Positions 39,003 through 53,074 of a stretch of DNA of 64,000 nucleotides are shown piece by piece. Numbering within the stretch: position 1 is the first letter of the stretch; the number at the start of each line of letters is the position of its first letter. The notes under the pieces are model-generated. The model did no database searches. It was not told the DNA's origin and worked only from the letters and a program-made list of their open reading frames with translations. The DNA is from Phylloscopus collybita (taxonomy: Eukaryota; Chordata; Aves; Passeriformes; Phylloscopidae): the NCBI GenBank assembly GCA_027886175.1, contig JAJNNQ010000004.1, positions 18,209,501-18,273,500 on the forward strand. The letters are read 5' to 3'. A program made the position numbers and the translations under genes.

Positions 39003-40020
39003 CTTTGACAGTGTTAGCAAGTAAGAATCAGAAACATTTATTGTTTAAGGCAGCCTCCATAATAAGTTCGGACAAAACTGGATTTTTTTTCAGGCATATT
39101 GCAAGGGTTTTTCAGTCAAGTTTTAAAGTCTGCAATTGTTTCTCAGTCCTCCAGTGTCCACCTCTGTGCTTTTGTGGGGTCAGTCAGAATAAACCCTGAG
39201 CGGTGAATATCATCTGTACTCCAGATTAACCCACTTCTGGTTACTTTATACTTTGAAAAGATTCAAGGAATTTACAATTTGACTCTCACTGAAGAAATGC
39301 AGCTAAATATTGGATAATAATAACAACAACAATAATAATAATCATCTAACTCATTCTATAGGAGGAGCAGCAAATAACAAACACCCCTCCCTGGCACAGG
39401 TGACTTTGGGTGTGACACTGTTAGTGGCTTATTTGTCTGCTGTTGTCCAATTCTAAATCCAGACTCTGCAAGATTATGTGGATAAACTCTTTTTCTTCTT
39501 TCTGAAATTTGAAAAATTCATTCTTCTCTGTTCTTTCCTGAGCTTCATTCTGCTGTCCCTAATGTTTATTCTGTCAACTGCAGTCTGAGAATCTCATGGG
39601 TCCCCCGCCTCTCCCTCCTGAAATATCAGACTCCTCTCAGCTGTTTTTTACTCACCTTCCTATCTGCAGTCTTCTTAAATTCTCAACCTTTGACTTCCAT
39701 TTCTAGAATTTCTGCAATTCCTCTCCTCCATTCCACCCCATTTCTCAAGAGCACAGTCAACTGCCAGTGCAAAAAGAAAAAAACTCACTTATTTCTTTCT
39801 TTACAGAGCTGAAAAGTCTTGAGCTCTGCCTGCACATCACAAAGGTCCTCTTATCTCCCCAGTTCTGTGCTGTCAGCACATACCAGGAAATCTGAGCAAT
39901 CTAAGCAAGCTTTAGATCTCCATCACAAGCTGCTTCGTGTCCTTTGCTGCTGTTTGGCTCTCAAACTAAAGTTCTAGCTCAAGGTCACAGCAGCTGTTGC
40001 ACTTTAAGGCTTCTGTCCCA
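39003..40020. other. spacer between the direct repeats
   Basis: About 1 kb without a recognisable gene. It includes a mixed (AAT/AAC)n microsatellite at about 39313-39343. If the repeats are the ends of a mobile element this would be its interior, but no element protein or end structure was seen. Confidence 0.5.
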
Positions 40021-40120
40021 TGAATAAGTTACTTTTTCTGTCAGGGATGCTTTAAGCACTGAGTTACTTAGAAACTTTCAAATATTCTTAGATTGTGATA
40101 CTGCACAGAGTGTCCAAATT
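40021..40120 (+). repeat. direct repeat copy B (100 bp)
   Basis: Second copy of the repeat at 38905-39002, about 87% identical over the aligned positions, with an extra AG near its 3' end (about 40109-40110). Copy spacing is 1116 bp from start to start. Most differences are transitions (A/G or C/T), as expected for old duplicated sequence. Confidence 0.85.
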
Positions 40121-42611
40121 GAGATCCTGCCTGATTTTCCCTACCACAACAGCAGGGGCTTCAGAGGAACAGAAGCTCCCAGCCCTCTTTCTGCACCCCT
40201 CCTTCCAGCGTGGAGCAGCTGCTGCACCCCAGGATGGCAGATTCCAGTGCTTTCCCTTTCCTGCATGCTCAGTCTGAGGAGGTTCATTAAAAGTCTGCAC
40301 ATGTAGCTGCTGTGTGAGAACAGACAATATCCAGCCTGCTCAGGCAACAAAAAAAAACTTGTGAAGGGCTCGGCTTCATTTACAATGTACCTGTCCAAGA
40401 ATTAGCTGGAGTTCTTAGTCTTGTGGTTTAGAAAATGTGGAGGGGTTTTCATGGGGGCAGCAAAGGCATTTAAGTGCTAAAGTCCATCAAGTGTACTTTC
40501 TGCAGCAAAGTCTGAGTTTTCTGGAAATCAAAGGCTCGAGGGAATGAAGGGAAATTAAAATCCAACCTAAAAATATCTCCCCAAATAGTAAAAAGCACCC
40601 AATAATATAATAACTGCTTCCTTAAGTTAACTCTCAACTGCTTTGGCTGAAATGATAAAATAAACTGGAACGAAGCATCACAGGGAATATGTCTCTGTGT
40701 GGGTGTGTGTCTGAGAATCCAGAAAAGCCATTCAGAATGGAAAAATTCACATAGCTGCTTGGCAGAATGGGGAGCTAGTGAGAACTGCTTGTTACCACAA
40801 AAAAGTATCAGAAAAACCTTAATGATGGCCCTGCTGCCATCCCCAGTCCAAATGTTTGTGCTATTGAGACAGCCAGCAAACAATCTCACGCTGATGGGGC
40901 TCTGTAGAGTAGTGCAGGACTTCAGCTTCTGGAAAATGGAGCCCTGCTCTCATCCCAAATGGGGTTTTTGGGAAAAAAAACCGAAACCTCTAAACCCCGA
41001 ACCCCCTGCCCAATCTGTGGTGTGTTTCTGTGCCCAGCAGCCTTTATTTGCATTATCTTTTTCCCAGAAAGCTCTCTGCAGCAGGACTGTAACACCCCCA
41101 GGGAGAGGCATTGGTGATTGTGGCCTCAGAAGGTGCATTTATGCCACATCACTGCTACCTTGAAAGAGGTTGCTTATTGTCCTCAGGAGAGCAGTTCAGC
41201 TGCATTGCCCTGCCAGCGGCTGCTTCCAAATGGATTCTCATTCTCAGGAAAAGCTGCTCCTGATTTTTGTGTTGATAAGAAAATCAGAAGACTTTCCCCA
41301 AACATTTAAGTTCAGCCACAGCAGAAATGACTTGTCGATGAGGAAAGTGTCTTGGGAAGTGAAACATCGTGAGGGGTTTTTTTTTTTTTAATTTTATTTT
41401 TTTTCTGGTGTCACAGAGGTTTGTGTTATTGGGAGGACAAGGAACTGCAAGTTGATCACAAAAGTACAGCTAAAAAAACCCCAAAACCAACCCCAGCAAC
41501 CCAGAGGGATAAAACTGAACATCCCAAAGCACCACTTTATCTGTACCACATGAGCTTGAGAAATCTTAAGGATATCCTGTGCTTCAATCTTAAAATAAAA
41601 AACCCCAGTGCCAGTCACTCCTGAGAATAAGGTAACTCAATAAATTAAGGCAACTCAAGCTCAGTATTTTATACCCAAGGGGTGCTAGACTGAGGAAAGA
41701 TAGAAATTGAGCCTGTCCTTTATACAAGTGGAATTGTGAGCAAAACTCACACTTCCACTGCAGCTTTTAAGATTGTATTTGTCTTTAATCAACTTTAATA
41801 AGAAAACAGGGGAAAATAGCTTCAGAAACACCAACCCCCAAAACATCCTGGCTTCAAAAATTAATGGAGAATATTTAGTGGGATATGCATTTCCCCTACA
41901 AAGTGTTGTACAGACAGTTGGAATAAAAACCCCTCATTCCACTTTCATTACTGAGGCAGAAAAGCAAAGCAAATGGGAATGACTCTGTAACCATAGCAAC
42001 ATTTGCCATTATTATTTTTTCAAAGAATTTCTGAGGCTCTACAATTTGAATTCTGCATTCTGAGGATAAAGTTTGTATCCAGGAAAAGAATGGAAGAACT
42101 TTATTTGGTTGCAGATCCTAATGGCAACTTTTAAAAAGATTTTTTTTCTCCCTAAAGAGTAGTTCAAAAAAGAAGTCACATGCAAACAGGAAGGAATATA
42201 ATGGTTTATGATTTTCTTAAATATAGTGTAAGATATGTGTAACTCTCAGGAGACAGGGATAGAAATTATCACTGCGTGAAAACATGCTAATTGAGAATGG
42301 TCAATTAAAAGAAATTTTCAAAAATGGCAGGAAGTGTGGAAGAATAATTGTGGTTTCCATACAGAACATGATATTTTTCATAGTCATGAATACAAATTTC
42401 CTGAGTAGTGTTGCTTGGGTCAAATACAAGATTCTTTCTTTCTGTCTCCTTCACCTCAGTGGGCACATTTAATCTCATCTTACATTTATTAGGAATAATT
42501 GTACTCACGATAAATTAGAAGCACAACCAGTTATTCCAGTTATTTGAGAAAGAGCTGGAATAATTGTAAAAGTAATCACTCTTAAAATACTATAGAGACA
42601 CATCAAAGGCA
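40121..42611. other. unique noncoding DNA
   Basis: No gene was recognised. The 154-codon plus frame (40699-41163) and the 139-codon minus frame (40470-40889) have no recognisable motif. T-rich DNA lies at 41376-41404, and an A/C-rich stretch at about 41471-41500 belongs to the A/C tract series of this half of the window. Confidence 0.5.
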
Positions 42612-42724
42612 AAAAAACCCCCAAGAAACACCCCCCCCCCCCAAAAAAAAACAACAAACCCTCAACCAACCAAAAAAACCCCACAAAAACACAAAAAAAA
42701 AGGAAAAAAAAACCCAAACCCACC
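42612..42724 (-). repeat. A/C low-complexity tract
   Basis: More than 100 nt are almost only A and C on the top strand (T/G on the bottom), including a run of about 12 C and several A runs. The Phe/Gly/Val-rich minus-strand frames across it are artefacts. It is the mirror image of the T/G tracts in the left half. Confidence 0.92.
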
Positions 42725-45700
42725 ATGAATAAGAGTCAGGATATATATTTAGCAGAACCAGAAGGAAAATCACAATTGAACATGACTTAGTTTTATATTT
42801 TATTACATGGCAGACATCAGCAGGAACAGCACTTCTTGTGCTCCATTTAAATGGGAAAGTTGACACTTAAAAATCTATTTCAATCAAGCCATGATTGATT
42901 TAATGAACGTTAATCAGATGCAGAAGACAAAATATGAACTTGTTAATAATTCACTGCAGGTAGGAAAGCCACCTCATCCTCAAACAACCTGCTAGAAAAT
43001 ACAGCTGACCAGAGAATTAAGTCTGCCCAGGACTGATGCAACAGAACCTAAAGACTTTAAGGGGAACAAGGCACCAGGTAATAATGTCTCTACCTCAAAT
43101 CTCTTCTTAATCTTTCTCTTTTGTGCCTGTTCCAAACATAAATAATTCCTTGATGGGTAGACACAGCAAGCTATTAGGTCTATTGTGCTAATGATCTGCA
43201 AATTAAACTGTAGCAAACCCAGAGCCTCCATGCTGGAGTTGTTAAGACTTTCTCTGTCAATAAGCTGCAGAAAATGAATTACACAATTATACCTCAGTGC
43301 AAACTGTAATGACTACAAATTACACCAGTAATTGTATTATACAGCAAAGTGATTTGATTCATTGCTTACAAGGCATAATTAATAAGCTGAAATAAGATTA
43401 TCTCTATATTCTATCTTTAGAGTCTATTTTTCCGAGGAGTAATTTGTTGGGTGGTTTTTTTGTTTTTTTTTTCTTTGCCCAACATCTCATTGCTCTGACT
43501 GTCAAAAATATTTAATGTGTTTTTTTGGGTGAAAGTCATCGAGCATCATCTTAAATTACCGAGGTAACTCTGGTAGGGTCTGTAAGGAATCAGGAGGCAT
43601 CACTACTCTCAGGAGATGAAATAGAGAGATAAACAGAGATAAATAGAAGGCAATCTTGTATGCAGAGAGCTCTTTAAGGGTATCTGTTGATGAGCAAGGG
43701 CAGGGAAATGACTAAGGCAGATTACATTTGCATTTCTGTTAGGTGACAGTTCATTTTAATTTCATTGATTGTCTTTAAGTCAGGATAACGAAATAGCCTT
43801 TATTATTTCCCGGGGGGAAAGAGAATTAGAAGGAAAGATTTTGGAGCACTATTGCACAAGAAACTGTAAACCAGAAAGAGATAAAAAATATCTTAGCTCT
43901 GGACTGTGGGAAACGTGTTAAAGGTTCTTGATGATGACAGAATGAGTGGAAATGATCATTAACAGCACTCCCCCAAATCCTTCATATTCTTGCCAGTATT
44001 TTTCCTGAAGTCTGCTTTATTAAGATGCTATTTAAATACCGAGAGGTGATGAACTGAGAATAACAAACAGGTATCATATCAATACTCTCACTCTGTCCTA
44101 GTGAGCACCTCTATTCATTCCAATCAGAGATTTAATTGGGACTTAGTTGCTGGTTTTCATTTTGTTGTTTAAATAAATGGGCTTCATTTTATAAACCTAC
44201 ACTATTTTGCTCATTACAGAAGTTTTCCGAGAAGCTTCCAGCTTGTTCTCTGTGTTCTTAAGGGCAATATTAAATAGCAGAGCTGTCATGGAATGCAGTT
44301 TATCCTCCTGCTGCAGTCAAATGAAGGAAATTTGGGAGCTCCAGAACTTGCCTGGGAAGATAAGGCTCATAGAAACAAAAGCTTTAAGAGGTCTCTGGCT
44401 GCTATTTTGCTCCAAAGTGAAAAGCCTATTAATTTATTATTAGAACAATCTCCTTAATCAAAATGCTGATTCAGCTTGTTATTTATTAGATCATTCTAAT
44501 GAAGACTGTGAAAATCAGGAAAGCAGCCAGAACAGCAATCAACTCCATTTTGCAATATACTAAAGAACACCTGGTGCTTTGCAACTTTGTCCATTGATAA
44601 TCTGGAAAACCAATTTTCAGCATCTAAACAAGTATGCTGGTGACCAGCAGAATCTATGTCATTTTACCTTTCTTTTTCTTTACTCTATGATTTGAAAATA
44701 TTAAGAAATCTATATTAAAATGTTGATATGAAATTCCAGTGAAAAGCCTGAATTTCCTAATGCTTGTATTTTTCCATAACAGTCTCTGCAGTTGCACTCA
44801 AATAGAGAGAATAATCTGAATGTCAAATATTTGACAAGTCAATTTGAGCAGAAGTAGGTAACTGTGGAGCCAGGAATTATTTTCAATAATTGATAGCACT
44901 TCGTATCATGCAAACTACATATAAGAAACAATTCTCAGCCCAAGAACAAGGCTTGATAAACCCTTAATTTTATTAAGGATTGTCTCTTCTCCCCTCACAT
45001 CTTTATCTTAAAAATGCATTACTGCTGTCAGTTGTATTTGATATCACTGTGCTGAAAGATTTTCCTTTATTCTCCTGAACACAGATAGTCAGGTTAGCTT
45101 CCAGCCACCAAACACAAAAGATTGAAAAAAATCCCACTGCTTTAATTTTGAACATACAGAAGTATCTTGGTGATTTGAAAGAGGAAATCCCATTACCTTA
45201 CAGTAAATCAAGCTTGTGGACACATTAAAAGAAGCTTGTAAGGGAAGAAAACTTTCAAGTGCAAAATCTGTTTATGGCTTATTAAAATTATCAGCTATGT
45301 AAGAGTGGGGAGTGTGTTCTCAACATGAAAATTACATCATGAATGCCTGTAAGTTCTCTGTCAAAGCAAAGTCCTTACAGAATACACAATTCACTAAACA
45401 GGGACAGGCAATCTCTCTGATGTGATCAATCCCAAATCTGTTTATCTGGGGACAGCAGGAAATGCTCAGCCATGGGAGTGAACACACACTGGTTACTCCA
45501 GGAAACAAAAACTGCTATCCACTCTGCAGTGTTCCCTATCCAAAGTACTGGCTTTAGGAAAGCATCATTGAAATTTTAAATAGGAATCATAAAAAGCCCT
45601 TTAACACCTCTACCCAGAATTTTTCTTCTCTCTCTTGAAAGCAGCATCAATTACTGTATTTTATACACATTTTTTTTTTTTACCCCGAAGTAATCTGATC

Positions 45701-46524
45701 TCACACATCAGATTTTTGACAACAATGTGAGAAACCAAACAAACTACAAACAACAAGCCAACTAACCAAAACCCAAACCCCTGACTTGAATGGCTCCTTC
45801 CTCTCAGGAGTAGTAGCAGTAATTGGCATAGGAAAAGCTCTACTCCATTCAAGTTTTCTTTTCTTATAAAACAGAGATGAGAATACCTTTAGCTTTGAAC
45901 ATAATGCAAATAATTGACTACCTGCATCTATTTTTGTTGATATATGTCAACCAACAGAGCTGTAAGCTAGCTAAGGCAATTGCACAGCACCAAAAGAATT
46001 CTATCCAGAGCAGCTCAGTACATGAAATAATTCTTTTTATGCACGCTACCTCAGAAGTATTATTTTCTATTTCAAAACAATGCAGGTACCCTACAACACC
46101 AAAAAGAAAATCAAGGAAATACACCTGCAAGTGAGGTATATTGTAGGCACTGTGACATGCAATTATACATGCTGCTGCTTTTCAGCTTCCAATTTTAGAG
46201 TAATGAAAAATCAAAGTTCACTGAATTACACTAAAAAGACTTCTAGGTTGAAATTCAGTTGAATGATCCATGAGGCGATTCTTTTTCAGAGCAGCTTAAA
46301 CAGAAGTGTGACCAGCAGGGTATAGGACAATTGAAACAGAGGAAGTCACCAGTTCTGAATCCCAGGACAGGATCCTGGGATCCCAGGTCAAACTGGGATT
46401 TCTGTGGAAACAACCAGGTATTCCAAAGTGTAGTGCAAATGTCTTTCAGTAGAAAAAACTTAATGTTATTCTACTTTTCACTCTGAAATCAGCAAAAATT
46501 CTGCACAGAGAGATTCTGTCTGTC
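42725..46524. other. unique noncoding DNA
   Basis: No gene was recognised. An A/C-rich tract lies at about 45720-45780, preceded by a T11 run at 45671-45681. A T/G-rich patch lies at about 43450-43472. An imperfect palindromic cluster of CCCAGG and CCTGGG lies at 46361-46387. Confidence 0.5.
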
Positions 46525-46703
46525 TGTTGTGAGGCCCTGACACAGAGTGCCCAGAGAAGCTGTGGCGGCCCATGGATCTCTGGAATGTTCCAGGCAGGTT
46601 GGGCAGAGCTTGGAGCTGCCTGGGACAGGTGTCCCTGCCATGACAGGGGTGGCACTGGACGGGCTTTAAGGTCCCATCCAACCCAAACCCTTCTGTGATT
46701 CTC
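46525..46703 (+). mobile_element. CR1 LINE 3' end
   Basis: A 5'-truncated CR1 copy of about 180 bp. It shows the GAGTGCCCAGAGAAGCTGTGG block (about 46546-46565), the CAGGTTGGGCAGAGCTTGG block (46592-46610), the GACAGGGGTGGCACTGGACG block (46641-46660) and the CCCAACCCAAACCCTTCTGTGATTCTC-type closing tail. It is the same region of the element as the copy at 33.7-34.0 kb. It is inactive, and the minus-strand frames over it are shadows. Confidence 0.9.
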
Positions 46704-49700
46704 CATTTTTAACATCCAGTGATAGAAATACTGCAGCTTTTTCCACTCCCTTGTTCTTAATCTTAATCTTAAAGGTTTTGCATTGAATTCTACAAGCCTT
46801 AGGTAACTCCAGCTTATTCTAATGAATTTAATTGGTAATAGTCAAAGCCACTGTGGTTATTTATTTCTAAATCTCCAATAAATTTCATGTGTTCTGGTAT
46901 TTCACAGACATGTCATAAAAACAACACAATTAAGTCATCACCTCCAAACATCCAAGGAGCTCCATATTTTCTGCCGCCTTCTATGTGAACACACTATTCC
47001 TTGGGCACAAACTGCCCCCACCACAGCTATTGCACCTCCAGCCTTTTTTTTTTCCCCTCCCTTCATTTTGTTCATTATTTTTTCAGCAGTTGAAATGAGT
47101 GAACAAAATCAATACAAAAATATATTACACTAGCACTCAACACTGGTCAGCTACTTGCACTGATTGGACAAAACTTGATACAGTTGAATTTGAGTTTCAC
47201 TGGGCATCGAAAACTTAAATGGATGGAAAATTGTGGTGATGCATGCTTTATTTTTACTTGTTTGCAAAAAAAAAAAGCCGTAACTTTATCAAACATTATA
47301 AACACTTTCACTGCTGACAACCCTCTTCAAACATCAACTACTGTAATTTCCCCCACATTTACATAATACTGGCTGATTAAGCTGACAGAATTTTCTTTGC
47401 TGCTTGCTGCAGAAATCAAAAATAAAAACACAGTGTTAGCAATGGTTTGCCCTCCTAAGATTTTCCCGCTGGCGTGTAAGAAAGAGTAAAATGACCAATT
47501 TGAAGCAGATAGGGAAATATTCTCAATTACTAATCCCCTCATTCAAGCAGAATTTAGCTTCTTTCCTCCAGTATAAAACCTACTCTAGCTGGCAGCAACT
47601 CAACACCAACCCCAGCCCTGGGCCTGCAGCCCTGCCTGAAGAGAACCACTGGATTCCCTCTTCCTTCATAACCGTCCTTAAATTACAGCCTCTTACCCTG
47701 ATAATTTATTTCTCAGAATAACTACAAAGCCTCAAGGCCTGAATTGTCTGAATTGTTCCATGAACACAGCTCTCCCATGTGTTGTTTCAGTGTATTTCCA
47801 TGTATGTTGTTATTTCATTTATTATTTGCAGTGTGTTCCCCAGTGTTATTTTAATGTATTCCCATCTTTCCCCACTCACCAGCCTGGGTTATACTGAGCA
47901 GCAGTGATGTTCATCTCAAGAAGCATGTGGCAAGATGATCTGTTACCATGTGGACATAGCAGATTTTTGTCACAAAAATTACCATGTAATTATCGTTGTT
48001 TCATTGTCATGCAGTTTCAAAATAATCCATGTTGTCTCACAGGTTATAATTAAATCATCATCTCTTTAACTTCCACAGTGAAACCAAAGTTTCAGAGTTG
48101 AAAGGGAGGTCAATAGAGAACTGCCAATAAAGAGAACATCCATAAAGACAAAGAAATACTCTGCTGTGGTTAAAGGAGTAATTTTAATTCCTTTCCTTTC
48201 TGTAAAACAGGATAAGTACAAAAAGCTTTGCCTGTGAATACTTTTAAAACCAAAATTTTTGAAGTATCACAGAAAGATAGAAGTAATCAATACATCCCTT
48301 TTGAAATCATCCCATCTGGTTCCAGTGTACATTAAATTAATTCCAACCAATAACACCCCCCATGCACCAGTTTAACACTATTCCAGAAAGGAGTTTAATG
48401 ATCCACAATAATCAACCATTAAACATTCTGCACTGAAGCTTCCCAAGCCACAAGAATTTACTCTTTTGAATTGGTCTTCCTAGCATCACCAACCAGTTTC
48501 AGACATAAATCAACTTTAGAAACACAATTTGAAACCAAGAACAAATAAAAATTGTCTAGAATGCCTGTATAATCACACAGTGAGAAATCTGATGTTCTTT
48601 TCTTGTTAAAAGAGCAGCTGGAATTGCCTCTGAACTCCCATCTCAGAACATCCAATTTCTCTGTTAACATTTCCGTACTCATTCACAGTAATTTCCATGG
48701 CTCAGAAAGAAATCTGGTAAACAAGAATATGGATTATCTTTTCCTTCTGAAAAAGGTGAAGCTTAGTCAGCTGCACTGTGGTAGAGCAGGGGGCTTCTGC
48801 CCTGGTTTGCAGCTAACAAATAATTTTGCTCCTATTTCTCAATAAGTTTGGTGAGTCTTGAGTCCATGAGAAATGCTTTCAGTAAAAGAGGAAAGCCCAC
48901 GTGATTTGGTTAGTTTTAATTGTAGCTTGATCTATTTATTTCTTCTAGAATGCAGAGGAAGCAGAGGTGGGAAATGAATGACAGAATGTTCCTTCCACAA
49001 TAAGAGAGCTCTCAGGTGTGTAATAAGGGCTCAGGGAAGCTCTGCAATTATGCAAAATTCAAAGGCAACTGGAGAACACGAGCAATTACTGTAGGAGTGA
49101 GTGGAACAATGATATTCCATGCATGGGGAGTATCAGTCATGGAAGTTCAGGCAGTATCTGTGGATGAAAGACAGGACACAGAAGCACAAAGGAATTACAG
49201 CCAGCTTCTGTTAAGTAAGGGTCAGTCAGGCTCAAGGGACTGTCAGAAAATTCACAAGATTATGAGTGGTTTAGAGTTCCGTATTTCCCTTCCCCAGTCT
49301 ATCCTATTAATCTGTTTTCTAAGATCCCTTTCCCCTCCCACATTTCAATGAAAGAAATTATTTTATCCCCCCTCCTGGACTTTGCAAGATCTCTCCTGTG
49401 TCCTCTGAGCAGCCTTGTTATCTCCATCGTTCTCTAGGATCCAGATCTCCCTTTCCTTTCCCCCTTTTTGCTGCCATCCAGCAAAAAGCCATCCCTTCTG
49501 CCCTCCAACTCAGAAACCCCAGTTTTGCTTTGTCCAGCTTCTGGGAGCAAGTGGACAAGAAGGAAGAGGGTGGGGCAAGTCCTACCCTAAGGATCAGGAG
49601 GGAATATAGACAACAGAAGGACTCTGCTGCTGCTTTTTCCTGGGGACAGCAGCTGCTCTGCAGCCAAGTGCTGCCTCATGGAACTCCAACAACCTGGGGA

Positions 49701-50312
49701 ACTCCTTCCAGCTGCCCCTGCAGAAACCTGGCCTGGGTCACTCAGGGACTTTCTGCTCCTTATTAGGAGATGCTAAATGGTTTCTCTGAGTTTGAGACTT
49801 GTCAACACACTCTGTCCTTGCCTTGTTTGCCTCCACAGATGAATTCTTTCCAAGCTGTAAAAGACTGAAATGAGATTGACTGTGATGGGGAGGAGAGGGG
49901 AGGTTTCAAAGCTGTTAATGTTACTGTAAGCACCAAGGTGTCTGTACATGCTTGATGAATTATTCCTAAAAATAGCCCTGATGCAGGTGATCAATCTTAC
50001 AGTTTTGGTCAAAGGGACATGCTTCCCCCAGCCCAGGTATTGATTGCTTACAGTAGGACCATGTTGGAGAATTACAAAAGGCACTTCAGTCCCTGCAAAC
50101 TAGCCACAGACACCTCAAGGTTTGTGCAACAAAAAAGCTGGCTTTTGTTTTGATATATTTGCTTCTCCTCCTCCTTTAAGTGCTGCCTCTTACTCAGCTT
50201 CCACAGTAATTGCTGTTCTTATTTTGTTACAGTTTGCAGTTATCTTTTAAAATCGCTAACAAATGAAGGCTAATTTTTGCCACAGCAGCACCTCACAAGC
50301 AGGTACATGGGC
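46704..50312. other. unique noncoding DNA
   Basis: No gene or mobile element was recognised. The part at 49380-49770 is GC-richer and has two overlapping plus-strand frames (up to 122 codons) without recognisable motifs. A short T/C run lies at 47046-47058. Confidence 0.5.
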
Positions 50313-50332
50313 AAAAAAAAAAAAAAAAAAAA
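50313..50332 (+). repeat. poly-A run (20 nt)
   Basis: Twenty A followed by GGGGAAAAG. No retrogene body was recognised upstream. Confidence 0.9.
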
Positions 50333-53074
50333 GGGGAAAAGAGAGGACAATGGGCAAGCTGGAAAAGGAAGGGTTTTCCTCCTGGCTGTAATGCTGATAT
50401 AACTGTAATGTACAGACAGAAGGTTGTTTTTTGGTTTAGTGTTAATTATATGATGTGATTTAAAAGTTATGTATCATTTCAAATCACAAGGTGACTTCAA
50501 GGGTATTTCTGGAAATTGCCAGCAATGTCTTGCCTCAAGTGGGACAAGACCTGGTGTGAGAAGTTTGGATCCTCTCTCAGGGGAAACCTCTTCATGTAAA
50601 CCGTGCAGCCAACACACAGGGACAGGGATGGCAGTTCCTGCTTCACCAGCAGAGGGATTCAGAAAATCAAATTCAGTTATGTACCTGACATCCCACTGAA
50701 TTCCAGTTTGTGCCAAAGAGCAAATGAAAGGTTGACAAGACGTAATATGTTTGCTCTTTTTTGGCAGAATCTTTGCCGTTGTCTCACATTTCCTTTAGCA
50801 ATGCTGGAAATGCCCTCATGCAACCCCAAAAAAACCCAACAAAACCTAAACAAAACCAAAAAACTAACCCAAAGACTCAAGATACAACTCACATTCCAAT
50901 ACCCATCATCAGCTGTCCCAGGTATCCCATTTAGGAAATCTCTCATTTTCATTCTCAAATTTGGGGTTTATTCAGGGTCCTGGTTCTTTCTGCTGGACTG
51001 TCTGACATAAATAGATCTGGTATCTGTTTAATTTGCCTGTGGAATTCTATCTTCACAGCATGTAATGTCCTAAGTAATATTCAAAAGTTTTTCTTAGATT
51101 CAGACAACTAGAAAAGATGGGTTAATTAACAGAATGCCAGTAATATATTAGTAAATATGAGGCAAAACCAGGACACTACCTATAATTGTGTAAAAATTTC
51201 AAATACTTTGAAAATAAATTATTTCTGTAAAGGATAGTGCAGCTCTGAGCCAAATAATCATTCCTCTTAGAACATCATTTATCTTACTGAAAATTTTAAA
51301 ATGTGTGGAACACAGAAGTGTTCTGCTCTTATACTGTGAGAGCAGAGATTTTAAAAATGATTCATTGTCCTGTCAGACTATTTGCCTAATGCCGGAAAGA
51401 ATCCATTAGCATCTTTCAGCCTCCCAAATATTGGTAACAGAATCGCTTTTCCTTCTCCTACCTTCTATCGCATTGAGTTGGAAAGGAAAGCAGAGGAAGA
51501 GGAACTCACTCTACCATGGTTATTTTACAGTGCAGTATGAGATATTTAGTAAAACATGGCTCAACTTCTTGTTCTTCTTTTATTTTCATTTAAAAAGGAC
51601 ATTTTCCCCATGCTGCAGTACAAGCAATGTAGACAGTAACAGGAACATTTTGTTCTGGACTGCGCAGATAACTCCCCCCTAATTTCACAGGAGTCAGGCT
51701 CCCATCTGAAGCTGCACATTCCTTCCTATCAATTCCAAACATTTCAGACCTGGGAATGGAACTTTCTGGAATCTCATTAGAATAGATTATGCATGTTTTA
51801 TATGTTGCCTCCCAGAACTTCATGTTTTAAAATACAGACAGCTCACCAGGAAATACTCTGCCAGTTTTGCTTTATCTGCCCTTCCTAGATAATTTGCCTT
51901 CTGAACAGAACTGAAAAAGAGATTTTAAGTGATTTTAATACAGAAAGAAATCCAGCAGCTGGAGCCAACTGTTAAAAAATTCGAAGCCCTATTAATTTTT
52001 TATCACATGTCCAAAAGGACACTGCTTTGTGTAGATTATACAGGCATATTCAAATAAGTTGGGGGAACGAAGCTTCAGAATGATTTTAAGTAATGGAAAA
52101 TGATGCCCATGAAAAGATGAGTGAGAAAAAAAGGCTGAGAAAAAAATCTATTTTGATCAACCAGCCATGCATAGGAGCGTGTCAAACACATGCATTTTCA
52201 TTTCTGTGGGAACAGGCTCAATGAAGCATAAAAGAACTTATTCCCACAGAGACAGCTGGATTCCAGCATCCCAAATCAGGACACATCCAGGTTAGTTCCT
52301 GATTTATGTATCCCAGAACATCCTCCTGCCAGGGCTGAGTCCCATGACAGAGAGAGCAGACTAATTCTAAAGACATATATGCTACACTTCATCTTCTCTC
52401 AGAGGCTCCAGCCATTGTGATCAGGGCAGAATTTGACACAGAAACGGAAAGATTTATAGTTGTCAGCCTTGCAAAGATTTTCAGAGATGACCTAAGCAGC
52501 ACTTATTTCATGCAATTAGTAATTGTATCCTAAAAGCCAAATCACTCTGTTTACAGTGACATTTGACAAAAGTTAAATGGCAAAAATCTTTATTCTGGAT
52601 TTCTGAACTTTCTCTATAAATTCTTAATGTACAGAACAAAGGACATATTTTTTTTATATTCACACTTCAGCTGGGATCTTCTTTTCCCTCTTTCAAAAAG
52701 TTCCCTGCCAAAAAGCCTAACCCTATCACTTACTACTTGCTTTTATTCAGTGTTCACCAAAACTTGGACTGCATCTCAAAAAACAGCATACGTAAATAGG
52801 AAAATTTCTACCACTTACCACCTTGAAATGGCAAATGAAACTTCTAGATCCTTTGGTGTATTAACAAAAAGCACTGCTGATACAGAAGTGAATGAAAATA
52901 ATGTCAAAATTGGGTTAAAAGATTTCAAACTGTTTGATGTACAAGAACTGAATTTCTTTCCTCCTTACTCTGCACTCCTAGGACATCATTCTGAGTGGGC
53001 AGGCCAGGTTTAGATCCCCTCATGACAAGAGGGAGCTCAGCAGAAGGCCAAAAAGTTCACAAGGGGACAGGATG
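50333..53074. other. unique noncoding DNA
   Basis: No gene was recognised. An A/C-rich tract lies at 50822-50872. A 128-codon plus-strand frame (52627-53013) runs up to the CR1-like stretch and has no recognisable motif. Confidence 0.5.
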
